A DNA stretch of 64,000 bases from Facklamia sp. 7083-14-GEN3 (GTDB taxonomy: Bacteria > Bacillota > Bacilli > Lactobacillales > Aerococcaceae): NCBI RefSeq assembly GCF_024742075.1, contig NZ_JANSGD010000003.1, forward strand, positions 1-64,000. Direction: 5' to 3'. Numbering within the stretch: the stretch's first letter is position 1; each line of letters begins with the position of its first letter. The notes beneath the pieces are model-generated. The model was not told the DNA's origin, did not search any database, and worked only from the letters and a program-made list of their open reading frames with translations. A program made the position numbers and the translations under genes. This document shows positions 26,853-35,356 of the stretch, piece by piece.

Positions 26853-28772
26853 ATGATTAAGTATCGCATTCAAAAGGTTTTGGCTTTTGTAGTGACATTT
26901 CTGTGCGTTTTAGCAGGGTCCTTAACTCCAGTAATAGCTGCTCAAGAAGTTAATTTTTCAATTACCGATCAGTTTATTAATGCCAAGGTAATGGAAGATG
27001 GAAGTGTTGAATTTACAGATTATCAGTATTATGATGCAGATTTTATGAACGGTGTCTTATTTGAATTGGATCATGAGGGTTATCAACTTTCAAACTTTTC
27101 AGTGGGTATTAGTGAGAATAAGGAAGGTTCAATCAAGCCCTTGAATTTAGCCAATACTGAAAACAGAGGGACTTATCAAACGCAAGAGGAAAACGGCATC
27201 CTTAAGAGCAAGATTTTCTACCCCTTAGAAAACGAAGGCAAGTATTTTGTTTTTCAATATACCCTTGAACAATTAGTCACTAATTATCAAGATACCGCGG
27301 AACTTCTTAGACAATTTGGACGCTCAAACTATACAACAGACGTTCAAATTCGCATCGAACTTCCACAAAAAGCTGAAAGTAAAGAAGAGGTCCGTGCATG
27401 GGGTTATGGGGCTCCTCAAGGGGAGGTAAGAATTGTCGAAGAAGATCAAAAAACGGTTGTCTATCTAGACGTTCCTCAGCGCAAAGCCAGTCAATTTGTT
27501 GAAGGACAGATTGTGTTTCCTACTGATTGGACATCCTTAAACCTTAATAAGGTCGATGAAAAGCGATTAGATCAAATCTTAAAAGCTGCCCAAGGGCAAG
27601 TAGAAAAAGATGCTAAAAATGTAGATCAAATGAAAATGATTGCCTACACAATGGCTATACTGGGCTCAGTCGCACCTCCTTTATTACTTTTTTTTAGCTT
27701 AATGAAATATCGTCGTCAATCTGAGCGGTTAAATCCTCAACCCGTTTATGTACCAGATTACTTTTATGATTTACCTGAAAAAACGACACCTGGGCAGATG
27801 GCAACTAAATATCTTCGTGAATGGCCAAATGAAGATGACTTCGTTGCGACTCTTTTACACCTGGTTCAAAAAGGTTGGTTGAAAATAGAGGCCCAACCAG
27901 GTAGAAAACAGTCTGCTGAAACTGTAATGATCACCCCACTTCATTGGGGAACGGATTATCCAGAAGGTATTCTAGAGCATGAGAAATTTGTTTGGGATTA
28001 CTTTACTCAAGCAAATGAAGGAGCCGGTGTTACTTTAGCTCAATTAGACCAGTTAGCTGAAGACAACCCTTCTTTTCGCAAGAAACAGTATCGCTATTGG
28101 TTAAGATTTAAAAATAAATTAGCAGCCGAAGGTGAAAAGTTTTTAGGCCAAGCTCTAGTTGAGACAAGAAAAATAGAAGTGACCAATAATACAGCGCTTA
28201 TTTTAATGATTGCTGGAATTATTATTAATTTACTCTTTTTATATAGTTTGGATATCACTCGTTTATTACCGATGAATATTATCGGGATGATTATCGGAAT
28301 TGGGTCAGTCTTATCAATTGGACTATACATCTATATGCGCATAGTCATGAAAAAACATCCACTCATGACCACCGAGCAACAAGAGATGAGAGACAAATGG
28401 CAAGCTTTCAGAAAAATGTTAAAAGATATTGGGCGTTTTAATGTTCGAAAAATTGCCTCTTTACCTCTGTGGGAGGAGTATTTGGTCTTTGCAACGAGTT
28501 TAGGGGTTGCGGATAGGGTTGTTAAAGCAATTGAGTTGGAGTTTAAACCGAGCGAAATTCAAGCCCAAGGACAAAGGCACTATCCATTGGCGCATCCCTA
28601 CCTCTATGGGTCTTTATTCCGCAATCAAGTGACTCAATCCATTCAGTCTGTTTCACCGCAATCGACAGGACAAGGTGGCTTTGCAGGGAATAATAAAGGC
28701 GGATTCGGTGGTGGATTCTCTGGTGGATCGATGGGTGGATCCGGTGGAGGCACTTTCTCAGGAGGATTTTAG
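26853..28772 (+). CDS. DUF2207-family membrane protein, second paralogue with Gly-rich tail
   Basis: 639 aa, same architecture as the previous gene: signal peptide (about 10-30), N-terminal domain starting EVNFSITDQFINAKVMEDGSVEF, a TM near about 270, a winged-helix-like cytoplasmic part with DDFVATLLHLVQKGWLKI, two TMs at about 450-490, and a C-terminal Gly/Ser/Phe tail (GGFGGGFSGG and similar) typical of many DUF2207 proteins. GAGGAGG precedes the ATG, 20 bases after the first paralogue. The pair probably arose by tandem duplication followed by strong divergence. Confidence 0.85.
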   Translation: MIKYRIQKVLAFVVTFLCVLAGSLTPVIAAQEVNFSITDQFINAKVMEDGSVEFTDYQYYDADFMNGVLFELDHEGYQLSNFSVGISENKEGSIKPLNLANTENRGTYQTQEENGILKSKIFYPLENEGKYFVFQYTLEQLVTNYQDTAELLRQFGRSNYTTDVQIRIELPQKAESKEEVRAWGYGAPQGEVRIVEEDQKTVVYLDVPQRKASQFVEGQIVFPTDWTSLNLNKVDEKRLDQILKAAQGQVEKDAKNVDQMKMIAYTMAILGSVAPPLLLFFSLMKYRRQSERLNPQPVYVPDYFYDLPEKTTPGQMATKYLREWPNEDDFVATLLHLVQKGWLKIEAQPGRKQSAETVMITPLHWGTDYPEGILEHEKFVWDYFTQANEGAGVTLAQLDQLAEDNPSFRKKQYRYWLRFKNKLAAEGEKFLGQALVETRKIEVTNNTALILMIAGIIINLLFLYSLDITRLLPMNIIGMIIGIGSVLSIGLYIYMRIVMKKHPLMTTEQQEMRDKWQAFRKMLKDIGRFNVRKIASLPLWEEYLVFATSLGVADRVVKAIELEFKPSEIQAQGQRHYPLAHPYLYGSLFRNQVTQSIQSVSPQSTGQGGFAGNNKGGFGGGFSGGSMGGSGGGTFSGGF

Positions 28773-28806
28773 TTGGGCTTATTTAATAGGACAGGAGTGA
28801 GCGTAA

Positions 28807-29697
28807 ATGGAAGAAGCAAAGCTGGAATTTGAGCAACAATTATATACCAACTATCAAAGTCAGACAACTAAAGAAAAGATAGAAGATGTCTCAGCCCAAC
28901 GGACCGACTTAAGCTTCTCTATTTTAGCAAGTGGATCAACTGGCAATTGTACTTATATTGAGTCGGGCCAGAAACGTTTTCTGGTCGATGCGGGATTAAG
29001 TGGGAAAAAGATTGAGTCTTTATTTAAACAAATCGACCGTGATATTAGTCTAGTCGATGCGATCTTTGTCACACATGAGCATAAGGATCATATTCATGGG
29101 GTAGGCGTTCTTTCTCGTCGCTATAATCTTCCTATATTCGCTAACAGAGAAACTTGGAAGGCAATGGAACGAATGGTCGGTGAGATTTCCCCAGAAAATA
29201 AACAATATATTGAACCGGAGACCATGTTGCAATTGGGTGATATTGATATTGTAAGTTACAATGTGAGTCACGATGCAGCCCAACCACAGTTTTATGCCTT
29301 TCAAAAAGGTAATAAACAATTTGTAATGTTGACGGATACAGGTTATGTATCCGATCGGTTGCGCAGTCAACTTAGGAATGCGGATGCCTATTTGATAGAG
29401 TCTAATCATGAAATTGAACTTTTGAGATATGGTCCTTATCCTTGGTCTGTAAAACAGCGTATCCTTAGTGATAAAGGTCATTTATCTAATCAAGATGGAG
29501 CACTAGCTATCCGAGACTTAATGGGTTCAAAAACTAAAGATATCTATCTTGGACACTTAAGCCAGGATAACAATACTAAGGAATTAGCCATGTTAACGAT
29601 GGAAGACATATTACAAGAATATGATGTGGATACCGCAAATGATTTAACGCTCCACATGACAGATCCAATTGAGGCTACTCCTATTCAAAAAATCTAA
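28807..29697 (+). CDS. walJ: MBL-fold protein WalJ (YycJ/VicX)
   Basis: 296 aa. After a variable N-terminal extension of about 33 residues, the core begins LSFSILASGSTGNCTYIES. The metal site THEHKDHIHG is at about 89-98, with TDTGYVS and GHLSQDNN as further ligand motifs. YycJ-type enzymes are 5'-3' DNA exonucleases implicated in mismatch repair in Bacillus, despite their wal operon location. The N-terminal extension is longer than in most homologues. Confidence 0.92.
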   Translation: MEEAKLEFEQQLYTNYQSQTTKEKIEDVSAQRTDLSFSILASGSTGNCTYIESGQKRFLVDAGLSGKKIESLFKQIDRDISLVDAIFVTHEHKDHIHGVGVLSRRYNLPIFANRETWKAMERMVGEISPENKQYIEPETMLQLGDIDIVSYNVSHDAAQPQFYAFQKGNKQFVMLTDTGYVSDRLRSQLRNADAYLIESNHEIELLRYGPYPWSVKQRILSDKGHLSNQDGALAIRDLMGSKTKDIYLGHLSQDNNTKELAMLTMEDILQEYDVDTANDLTLHMTDPIEATPIQKI

Positions 29698-29811
29698 ATA
29701 GAACTAAAATTTACTCAATTTATATTAAATGAACGATAATAATTCATACTTTCTTTAAAAAACAGTGTTATAGTTCATTCTGTAAACATTATGGAAAGGA
29801 CGGATGGAACA

Positions 29812-31104
29812 ATGAGCGAAGAATATAATCAAAACGATGGTACAAAAAGATGGCGTAAAATTTTTGTGGGTCTTTCTGGATTGACCTTATCATTATTAAT
29901 GGCGGGTAGTTTAAGCCTTCATAATGACTTTTCGGCCTTTTCACAAGAGTCCACTCAAGTGGAAAACGCAATTAAAACTGCTGACCCAATTCAATTACCA
30001 GAAAACGAACAAAATATGGTAGATACAGTGAACCAAGCCAGTGAAGCTGTTGTTTCAATTGCTAACATGCAAAAGAGCAATCAAGGATTAGATCCTTTTT
30101 GGCAATATCAGTATAATCAATACTTTATGCCGGATGAAGAAGATAACGACTTACAAGTGATTGGTGAAGGATCTGGGGTTGTCTATCGCATAGATAGTGA
30201 TAAAGCCTATATTGTTACCAATCATCACGTAATTGAAGGTGCTGATGCTTTAGAAGTGCGTTTAAAAAATGGTGAAACAGTTAAAGCAGAAATCATCGGA
30301 AGTGATGTTTTAAGTGATTTAGCTGTAATAACGATCGATGCTTCTGTAGCTAGCAAAGCCTTAGAATTTGTAGATTCTGATAACGTACAAGTTGGACAAG
30401 TCGCTATTGCAATTGGGTCACCTTTAGGAAGTGAATTTGCAACGTCGGTAACCAAAGGTATTGTTTCTGGTTTAGACCGGTCAGTGCCAGTAGATTTAAA
30501 TGGCGATGGTGTACCAGATTGGGATATGAGTTTACTGCAAACCGATGCGGCAATTAACCCTGGTAATTCAGGGGGAGCCCTTTTAAATTCCTCCGGTCAA
30601 TTAATTGGAATTAATTCAAGTAAATTATCGGCTACAGGTGTAGAAGGAATGGGCTTTGCTATTCCATCTTCAGATGTGGTAGATATCATTGGTCAGCTTG
30701 AGAAAAATGGAGAAGTTGTCAGACCCGTATTGGGCATCCGTTATACTAGCTTAAGACTAGTGCATCCCGATTATCGTACCCAAGTAATGGACCTAGATGA
30801 AGAAGATGTTAAAGGAGCCTTTATTCGTGAAGTAGAGCCGGAAGGATCGGCTGCTAAAGCGGGTCTTAAAGAGTACGATTTAATACGTGCCATTGATGGT
30901 AAGGAAATTGAGACAATTAATGATTTGAAAAAATTCCTCTATGAATACAAAGTAGGCGATAAAGTGAAATTGTCTATACGTCGTGCTAAAGAAGACATGG
31001 AGATAGAAATTACTTTAGAAGCAGCGGTTGAAAATCCTACAGAAATTCAGCCTTTCCCATCTGAGGAAGAGTCCGAAGAATCTAACAGTGTGGTTCCTTA
31101 TTAG
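29812..31104 (+). CDS. htrA: Membrane-anchored serine protease HtrA/DegP
   Basis: 430 aa. One TM near residues 20-37 is followed by a trypsin-like domain with the catalytic triad His in TNHHVIEG, Asp in SDLAVITID and Ser in NPGNSGGALLN, then one PDZ domain (about 310-400) and an acidic tail. It degrades misfolded exported proteins. I prefer ATG 29812 over 29791 because AAAGGA lies upstream of it. The walJ-htrA-rlmH order is the classical arrangement near the Lactobacillales replication origin. Confidence 0.94.
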   Translation: MSEEYNQNDGTKRWRKIFVGLSGLTLSLLMAGSLSLHNDFSAFSQESTQVENAIKTADPIQLPENEQNMVDTVNQASEAVVSIANMQKSNQGLDPFWQYQYNQYFMPDEEDNDLQVIGEGSGVVYRIDSDKAYIVTNHHVIEGADALEVRLKNGETVKAEIIGSDVLSDLAVITIDASVASKALEFVDSDNVQVGQVAIAIGSPLGSEFATSVTKGIVSGLDRSVPVDLNGDGVPDWDMSLLQTDAAINPGNSGGALLNSSGQLIGINSSKLSATGVEGMGFAIPSSDVVDIIGQLEKNGEVVRPVLGIRYTSLRLVHPDYRTQVMDLDEEDVKGAFIREVEPEGSAAKAGLKEYDLIRAIDGKEIETINDLKKFLYEYKVGDKVKLSIRRAKEDMEIEITLEAAVENPTEIQPFPSEEESEESNSVVPY

Positions 31105-31105
31105 T

Positions 31106-31158
31106 TTATCCACAAACACATAGACTTATCCACAACTTTTATAATAAACTGTGGATAA
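31106..31158. promoter_or_regulatory. Cluster of three perfect DnaA boxes
   Basis: TTATCCACA at 31106-31114 and again at 31126-31134, exactly 20 bases apart, then TGTGGATAA (the reverse complement) at 31150-31158. All three match the DnaA box consensus TTATNCACA. The surrounding DNA is AT-rich. The last two are also the arms of the hairpin described next. Confidence 0.75.
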
Positions 31159-31172
31159 GTCTTTGTTTTATT
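31123..31172 (+). terminator. Hairpin built from two DnaA boxes; possible htrA terminator
   Basis: GACTTATCCACA (31123-31134) pairs perfectly with TGTGGATAAGTC (31150-31161) around a 15-base AT loop, and TTTGTTTTATT follows. It meets the sequence requirements of an intrinsic terminator for htrA, so the DnaA-box content could be incidental or dual-use. Confidence 0.5.
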
Positions 31173-31204
31173 AACAGTTATTCAAATAATGAAAGGAGTA
31201 AGGA

Positions 31205-31687
31205 ATGCTACATGTCGATATAATCTGTGTGGGTAGAGTTAAAGAAAAGTATATTAAAGCAGGCATGTCTGAATATCTCAAACGATTGTCAGCCTATGCC
31301 AAGGTTTCTATTCAAGAGGTAGCTGATGAAGCTACTAAAGAACAAATGACCGATACAGAGATTGAACAGCTTCTAGAACAAGAAGCTGAGCGAATTGAGA
31401 AAAAATTAAATAAGCAAAGTAAAGTGTTTGTTTTAGCTATTGAAGGGGACCTAATAACATCAGAGGATTTAGCTAAGTCCATGAATCAATTTGCTACTTA
31501 TGGACACTCGCATATTAGCTTTATTATTGGGGGTTCATTAGGCTTAGCTGAAAAATTGAAGAAATCAAGTGATAAAGCCATCTCATTTGGCAGAATCACC
31601 CTTCCTCACCAGTTGATACGATTAGTTTTAATTGAACAAATTTATCGATCTTTTCGTATTATTAATAATCATGCCTATCATAAATAA
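31205..31687 (+). CDS. rlmH: 23S rRNA (pseudouridine1915-N3)-methyltransferase RlmH
   Basis: 160 aa SPOUT methyltransferase. Opens with VDIICVGRVKEKYIK and carries the SAM-binding knot IIGGSLGLAE, then SFGRITLPHQLIRLVLIEQIYRSFRI and the terminal NHAYHK that contacts rRNA. It modifies helix 69 of 23S rRNA in assembled ribosomes. AAAGGAG precedes the ATG. Confidence 0.97.
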   Translation: MLHVDIICVGRVKEKYIKAGMSEYLKRLSAYAKVSIQEVADEATKEQMTDTEIEQLLEQEAERIEKKLNKQSKVFVLAIEGDLITSEDLAKSMNQFATYGHSHISFIIGGSLGLAEKLKKSSDKAISFGRITLPHQLIRLVLIEQIYRSFRIINNHAYHK

Positions 31688-31699
31688 GTAATTTTTAAA

Positions 31700-31736
31700 A
31701 ACCTCAGATGGATAATTTCCATCTGAGGTTGAATGT
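31700..31736. terminator. Bidirectional terminator between rlmH and the acyltransferase gene
   Basis: Perfect 13-bp stem AACCTCAGATGGA / TCCATCTGAGGTT with 5-base loop, T-rich on both outer sides. Confidence 0.8.
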
Positions 31737-31738
31737 TT

Positions 31739-33751
31739 TTATGGACGATTTTGATAGACTGTTTTAGCAAGTTCTAAAAGATAAAATTCAGCCCCTTCCA
31801 TACTTGGGTGAATGTCATCTTCACGAAAATATTCAGGATGACCTGTTGAGATAGCTCGCCAATCGACTAAATGAACATTTGGATATTTTTGCGTAAGAGT
31901 TTGAATCACTTGATCAATTTGATCTAAAAATTCGATATCAGAATTTGAATTGACTAAGTATATTTCACGCTCACCGGCCATTTCAATTAATTCTTCAACG
32001 GCAGGAACATCTAGTCCGCCATTGGTTCCTAAGTTAACTACTAAATTATCCTTGACTAAACCTTGGTCTAAAAGTGCTTGAAATTTATCATAAGAAGTCC
32101 AGATATTTAAACTGACGTAACCGAATGCATTAGCTTGTTCAAAAAGTTTATTAATGCTAGCTCCAATAAATTGAGCCACCGAATCTCCGAATAGTGTGAT
32201 AGGAAGTTCGTTCGCATAGAGAATTTCTTGTGGGCTTAATATAGTTGATAGTTTCGGTAATTCACTTTGAATTATTTCAAATCTTTGCCTCTTCTGCTGA
32301 GAGAGATGTCCAATTTGGTTTAATATGGAATCTTGTTGAAAAGATTGAATGGCTTGATCAGCGACTGTCGTTTGGTCGATAGAGTATGAAAAATTACTTG
32401 CCGCTATTTTATCAAAATCATTCAAACGTTTTTGAGAACTTTTGAATGTTTGGTCAATTTTATAATAAGGGCTAAATGGATTTGGATTGGTGGCATAGAT
32501 TCCATATTCTAGATCAAACAAAGCAAGCGGTATATGATTATTACTTCTAAAAAGGCCAGTCAAACTAGCAATTATTAAGAAGAGATAAGTCATTGTAAGA
32601 CCAAAATCTTTTTTGTTTCTAATTGGAAAATGTAATTGTCTTCTAATCCAGTGAACCTTTCTTTTTAACCTAGTTTTGTTTGAGAAAAGCATATGGAAAC
32701 GGTTGGACTCAAAAACATAGTAAAAGATAGAAGAAAAAAAGATAATTGAGCACAGGCCCATTAGCTTTAGTACATCAATATACTCAGCAAATACACGCTG
32801 GAAGCCATAAATAATTACTAAGAGAGGGTAATAGCAAAGATATATACTATAAGATCTTTTTCCTAACCAAGTAAAGGTTTTATTACCCAAAACCTTTTCG
32901 AAGATGACGAGTTTTTGTCCAACGCCAATAATAAGTAGGGCTGTAAATATATTAGAGTAAGGAAGCCCTAACATATAGGCTGCAGCTTCTTGGTCAGATA
33001 GAGAAAGAAACTGAATGAGTAATAATATTAAGGACGTAATGACAATAAAGAAGTAATGCATTCTTAATTGACTTTTTTGAATCGTTTCAATTTTTTCGTG
33101 GATAAATTGAATATGATAATAGCTAGCCACCCCTATGGCAAATGAAGCATAGCGCGTTTGAAATCCATAGTAAATGCTTGAGGGATCCTCTTGATAAGAA
33201 TAGCCATTAGCAGTTAAAAAAGTGCATAAACTAAAAATTAAAAGCCAAAATACACTTAAATAAATAGCGGGTATTTTTACTTTTTTGCTTAAAAAGACTA
33301 AGGATCCAGTCAGTATAAAGGACTGAAGATAAATGGCTACATACCATAAATGTGTTAAATAAGAAGTTACTGCCATGTCTGTAAAGTATGAGCGACCATT
33401 TAAGATTTGAAAATAATTATTAGCAAAAAAAAGACTCGCAAACAGTTCGGCGCGCATAGACTTGAGTACGAGAGGGTTAAAAATTTGAAGAAAGACTAGA
33501 ATCAAAATAATCAACCACATCATAGGAAAGAATAAACGGTGAATTGTTTTTAAGAATAGAGAGAATAGTGACTGCCAAGTCGTTAGATTTTCATCTTCGT
33601 TGACTTTTAAGGCCAAAAAATAGGCTCCCATAACGAGAAAAACATTGACTGCTAAAAATCCGCCAGGAAAAATACTTGGCCATAGATGATAGAGAATGAT
33701 GAAAAAAATAGCAATTCCTTTAATACCGTCAAATGATTTAATCCGAGGCAT
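31739..33751 (-). CDS. OatA-like surface acyltransferase with SGNH domain
   Basis: 670 aa. The N-terminal acyltransferase-3 membrane domain (about 10-350, about ten helices) begins PRIKSFDGIKGIAIFFIILYH, with the conserved Arg/His near its start. The extracellular C-terminal SGNH esterase-like domain (about 520-668) has the nucleophile block ITLFGDSVAQF, NLGTNGG, and the Asp-His pair in EDDIHPSMEGAEFY. This is the layout of OatA, which O-acetylates peptidoglycan MurNAc and gives lysozyme resistance; teichoic or polysaccharide acylation is an alternative. AAGGAAGGG before ATG. Confidence 0.85.
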   Translation of the reverse strand: MPRIKSFDGIKGIAIFFIILYHLWPSIFPGGFLAVNVFLVMGAYFLALKVNEDENLTTWQSLFSLFLKTIHRLFFPMMWLIILILVFLQIFNPLVLKSMRAELFASLFFANNYFQILNGRSYFTDMAVTSYLTHLWYVAIYLQSFILTGSLVFLSKKVKIPAIYLSVFWLLIFSLCTFLTANGYSYQEDPSSIYYGFQTRYASFAIGVASYYHIQFIHEKIETIQKSQLRMHYFFIVITSLILLLIQFLSLSDQEAAAYMLGLPYSNIFTALLIIGVGQKLVIFEKVLGNKTFTWLGKRSYSIYLCYYPLLVIIYGFQRVFAEYIDVLKLMGLCSIIFFSSIFYYVFESNRFHMLFSNKTRLKRKVHWIRRQLHFPIRNKKDFGLTMTYLFLIIASLTGLFRSNNHIPLALFDLEYGIYATNPNPFSPYYKIDQTFKSSQKRLNDFDKIAASNFSYSIDQTTVADQAIQSFQQDSILNQIGHLSQQKRQRFEIIQSELPKLSTILSPQEILYANELPITLFGDSVAQFIGASINKLFEQANAFGYVSLNIWTSYDKFQALLDQGLVKDNLVVNLGTNGGLDVPAVEELIEMAGEREIYLVNSNSDIEFLDQIDQVIQTLTQKYPNVHLVDWRAISTGHPEYFREDDIHPSMEGAEFYLLELAKTVYQNRP

Positions 33752-33817
33752 AATACCCTTCCTTTACTATTATGTAGAAAATTATTTTATCATAAAAATT
33801 TGAAGGAAGCGTGAAGT

Positions 33818-33834
33818 TTTACAAAGAGATTACA
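33818..33834 (-). promoter_or_regulatory. Candidate WalR binding site
   Basis: Read on the minus strand this is TGTAAT, CTCTT, TGTAAA, a full match to the Bacillus WalR (YycF) consensus TGTWAH-N5-TGTWAH. It lies between the divergent OatA-like gene and the LysM/M15-like gene, both of which act on the wall. Confidence 0.55.
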
Positions 33835-33912
33835 TAAAACGATTGAATATGTTTGAGAGGTTACAGAACCAAATCAATTCACTAATTTGACCGTTTAAAT
33901 CTTGTTTAAGAA

Positions 33913-33940
33913 AAGTAATTGAATTAAACTACAATTACTT
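33913..33940. repeat. Inverted repeat in the leader of the LysM gene
   Basis: AAGTAATTG (33913-33921) and CAATTACTT (33932-33940) are perfect arms around a 10-base AT spacer, 32 bases before the start codon. It may be an operator or a leader hairpin. Confidence 0.5.
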
Positions 33941-33971
33941 AAGAAAATAAACTATTTGAGGTGTATATAAA

Positions 33972-35219
33972 ATGAAATTTAACAAGAAAGTGAGTTTAGG
34001 TGCTTCGCTAATGTTGATGTTAACCCCAGTGGCGATTACATCGGCTCAAAATTGGAATGCGCGTACGGTTGAGGAAATAAGTGCTGAATTAACGGTAAAT
34101 GAAGACAATCAAATGACCTACATTGTAAAATACGGAGACACCCTTGGAGCAATTGCTGAAGCAATGGATATTGATTTAGATTTTCTTGCTGCAGCTAACC
34201 AAATTGAAAATGTTAACCTTATTTATCCAGAAACAAAATTAGTTGCTCAATATGACATTAATCATAAAGCTGAAAAGTTAAACGTTGAAACTTCGGCTGG
34301 TGAAACATTTGAAATGGATATTCCAGTCAGTCTAACTCCTGAAGCTGAAACTGAAGATCAACAAGTTGTTTTTGAAAAAGAGCCTGAAGTTGAAGAAATC
34401 ATTTTAAACGTTAGTGAAGCAGAAGATTTTGAAGTAGAACAAGAATTACCAATAGCTGAAGAAACAATCCAAGTAGAAGAAGTTGTTGAAACAACTGCGG
34501 AGTTAGTAAATGAAATCCCTCCTGTAGAGGAAGAAGTTTTGGCTGATGAAATTGTGGAAACGACTATTGAAGAAGTTTCAACGACTCAAGAAGCTACAGT
34601 AAGTCCCGTAATTGAAAATGAAGAACCTAATGAATCAATAGCTGAAGAAACAATCCAAGTAGAAGAAGCTGTTGAAGCAGAAGATGTTGAATTAGAAACA
34701 ACACAATCAAGTGTTGTTGAGCTTGAAAACGTTATTGAAGAAGTTGAACAGTCAGAAGAGTTGACTGAATCAACTGTAACTACCAAAGACATTATTGAAG
34801 AAGTAGTAAAGGTAGAAGAAACACCTGTTACAGAGGAATTAGTAGGGGATGTTAATGAAGAAGTAACCACTAATTATTCTATACCATCGACATTAGCTGG
34901 CGTATCACAATCAGCTGCTAATTACGGCAGCCGCATTGCTAATCAGTACGGAGTTACTGCATATGGGCTAAGACCTGGAGATAGTGGCGACCATGGTAGA
35001 GGATTAGCTGTTGATTTTATGGTACCAGTTGGTTCTGCATTAGGCGATCAAATCGCTGCAGACGCAATTGCTAATATGGGTAATAACAATATTGCTTATG
35101 TTATCTGGAAACAACAAATTTATGGTAACTGGACTGGTGGTCAATGGCAACCAATGGAAGATCGTGGTAGTGTGACGCAAAACCATTATGACCACGTACA
35201 TGTCTCTTTTAATAACTAA
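33972..35219 (+). CDS. Secreted LysM protein with C-terminal M15-like (ARB_07466-type) domain
   Basis: 415 aa. Signal peptide (1-25), one LysM (about 48-90, YIVKYGDTLGAIAEAMDID), a long Glu/Val-rich linker (about 110-300), and a C-terminal domain (about 312-414). The C domain has His and Asp in DHGRGLAVDFMVP and a final DHVHVSF, the spacing expected for a zinc-dependent M15-like fold, so it may cut peptidoglycan. A 32-base exact direct repeat inside the linker (34451-34482 and 34637-34668, in frame) suggests linker growth by duplication. Preceded by a WalR-type box; terminator after it. Confidence 0.83.
   Translation: MKFNKKVSLGASLMLMLTPVAITSAQNWNARTVEEISAELTVNEDNQMTYIVKYGDTLGAIAEAMDIDLDFLAAANQIENVNLIYPETKLVAQYDINHKAEKLNVETSAGETFEMDIPVSLTPEAETEDQQVVFEKEPEVEEIILNVSEAEDFEVEQELPIAEETIQVEEVVETTAELVNEIPPVEEEVLADEIVETTIEEVSTTQEATVSPVIENEEPNESIAEETIQVEEAVEAEDVELETTQSSVVELENVIEEVEQSEELTESTVTTKDIIEEVVKVEETPVTEELVGDVNEEVTTNYSIPSTLAGVSQSAANYGSRIANQYGVTAYGLRPGDSGDHGRGLAVDFMVPVGSALGDQIAADAIANMGNNNIAYVIWKQQIYGNWTGGQWQPMEDRGSVTQNHYDHVHVSFNN
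34451..34668 (+). repeat. In-frame 32-base direct repeat in the LysM gene linker
   Basis: Two identical copies, 34451-34482 and 34637-34668, start 186 bases (62 codons) apart and encode IAEETIQVEE within the acidic linker. Confidence 0.85.
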
Positions 35220-35228
35220 TTGATATTT

Positions 35229-35264
35229 AAAGTTCTCACTACAATTGATGGTGAGAACTTTTTA
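35229..35264 (+). terminator. Intrinsic terminator of the LysM/M15-like gene
   Basis: AAAGTTCTCAC / GTGAGAACTTT, 11-bp stem, 11-base loop, TTTTT after it. Confidence 0.85.
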
Positions 35265-35287
35265 TCTTGAAAAACCATTTTGCTAAA

Positions 35288-35316
35288 TTGACAAGCGCTT
35301 TCATGTTTGCTAAAAT
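35288..35316 (+). promoter_or_regulatory. Strong promoter of phoU with an overlapping cre-like sequence
   Basis: Perfect TTGACA (35288-35293), 17-bp spacer, TAAAAT (35311-35316). The same DNA reads on the minus strand ATGAAAGCGCTTGTCAA, which resembles a catabolite-response element but with one extra base in the right half. Confidence 0.65.
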
Positions 35317-35356
35317 AGTCAGATAATAAAATACATTCTAGAAAGGAGGATAAATT

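Noticed and set aside
29050-29481. 143-codon minus-strand frame inside walJ
   Set aside because: Fully antisense to a gene with clear catalytic motifs; no SD; composition mirrors the sense gene.
29770-29792. WalR-like pair TGTTAT and TGTAAA before htrA
   Set aside because: The two half sites are nine bases apart instead of five, so the direct-repeat phasing is wrong.
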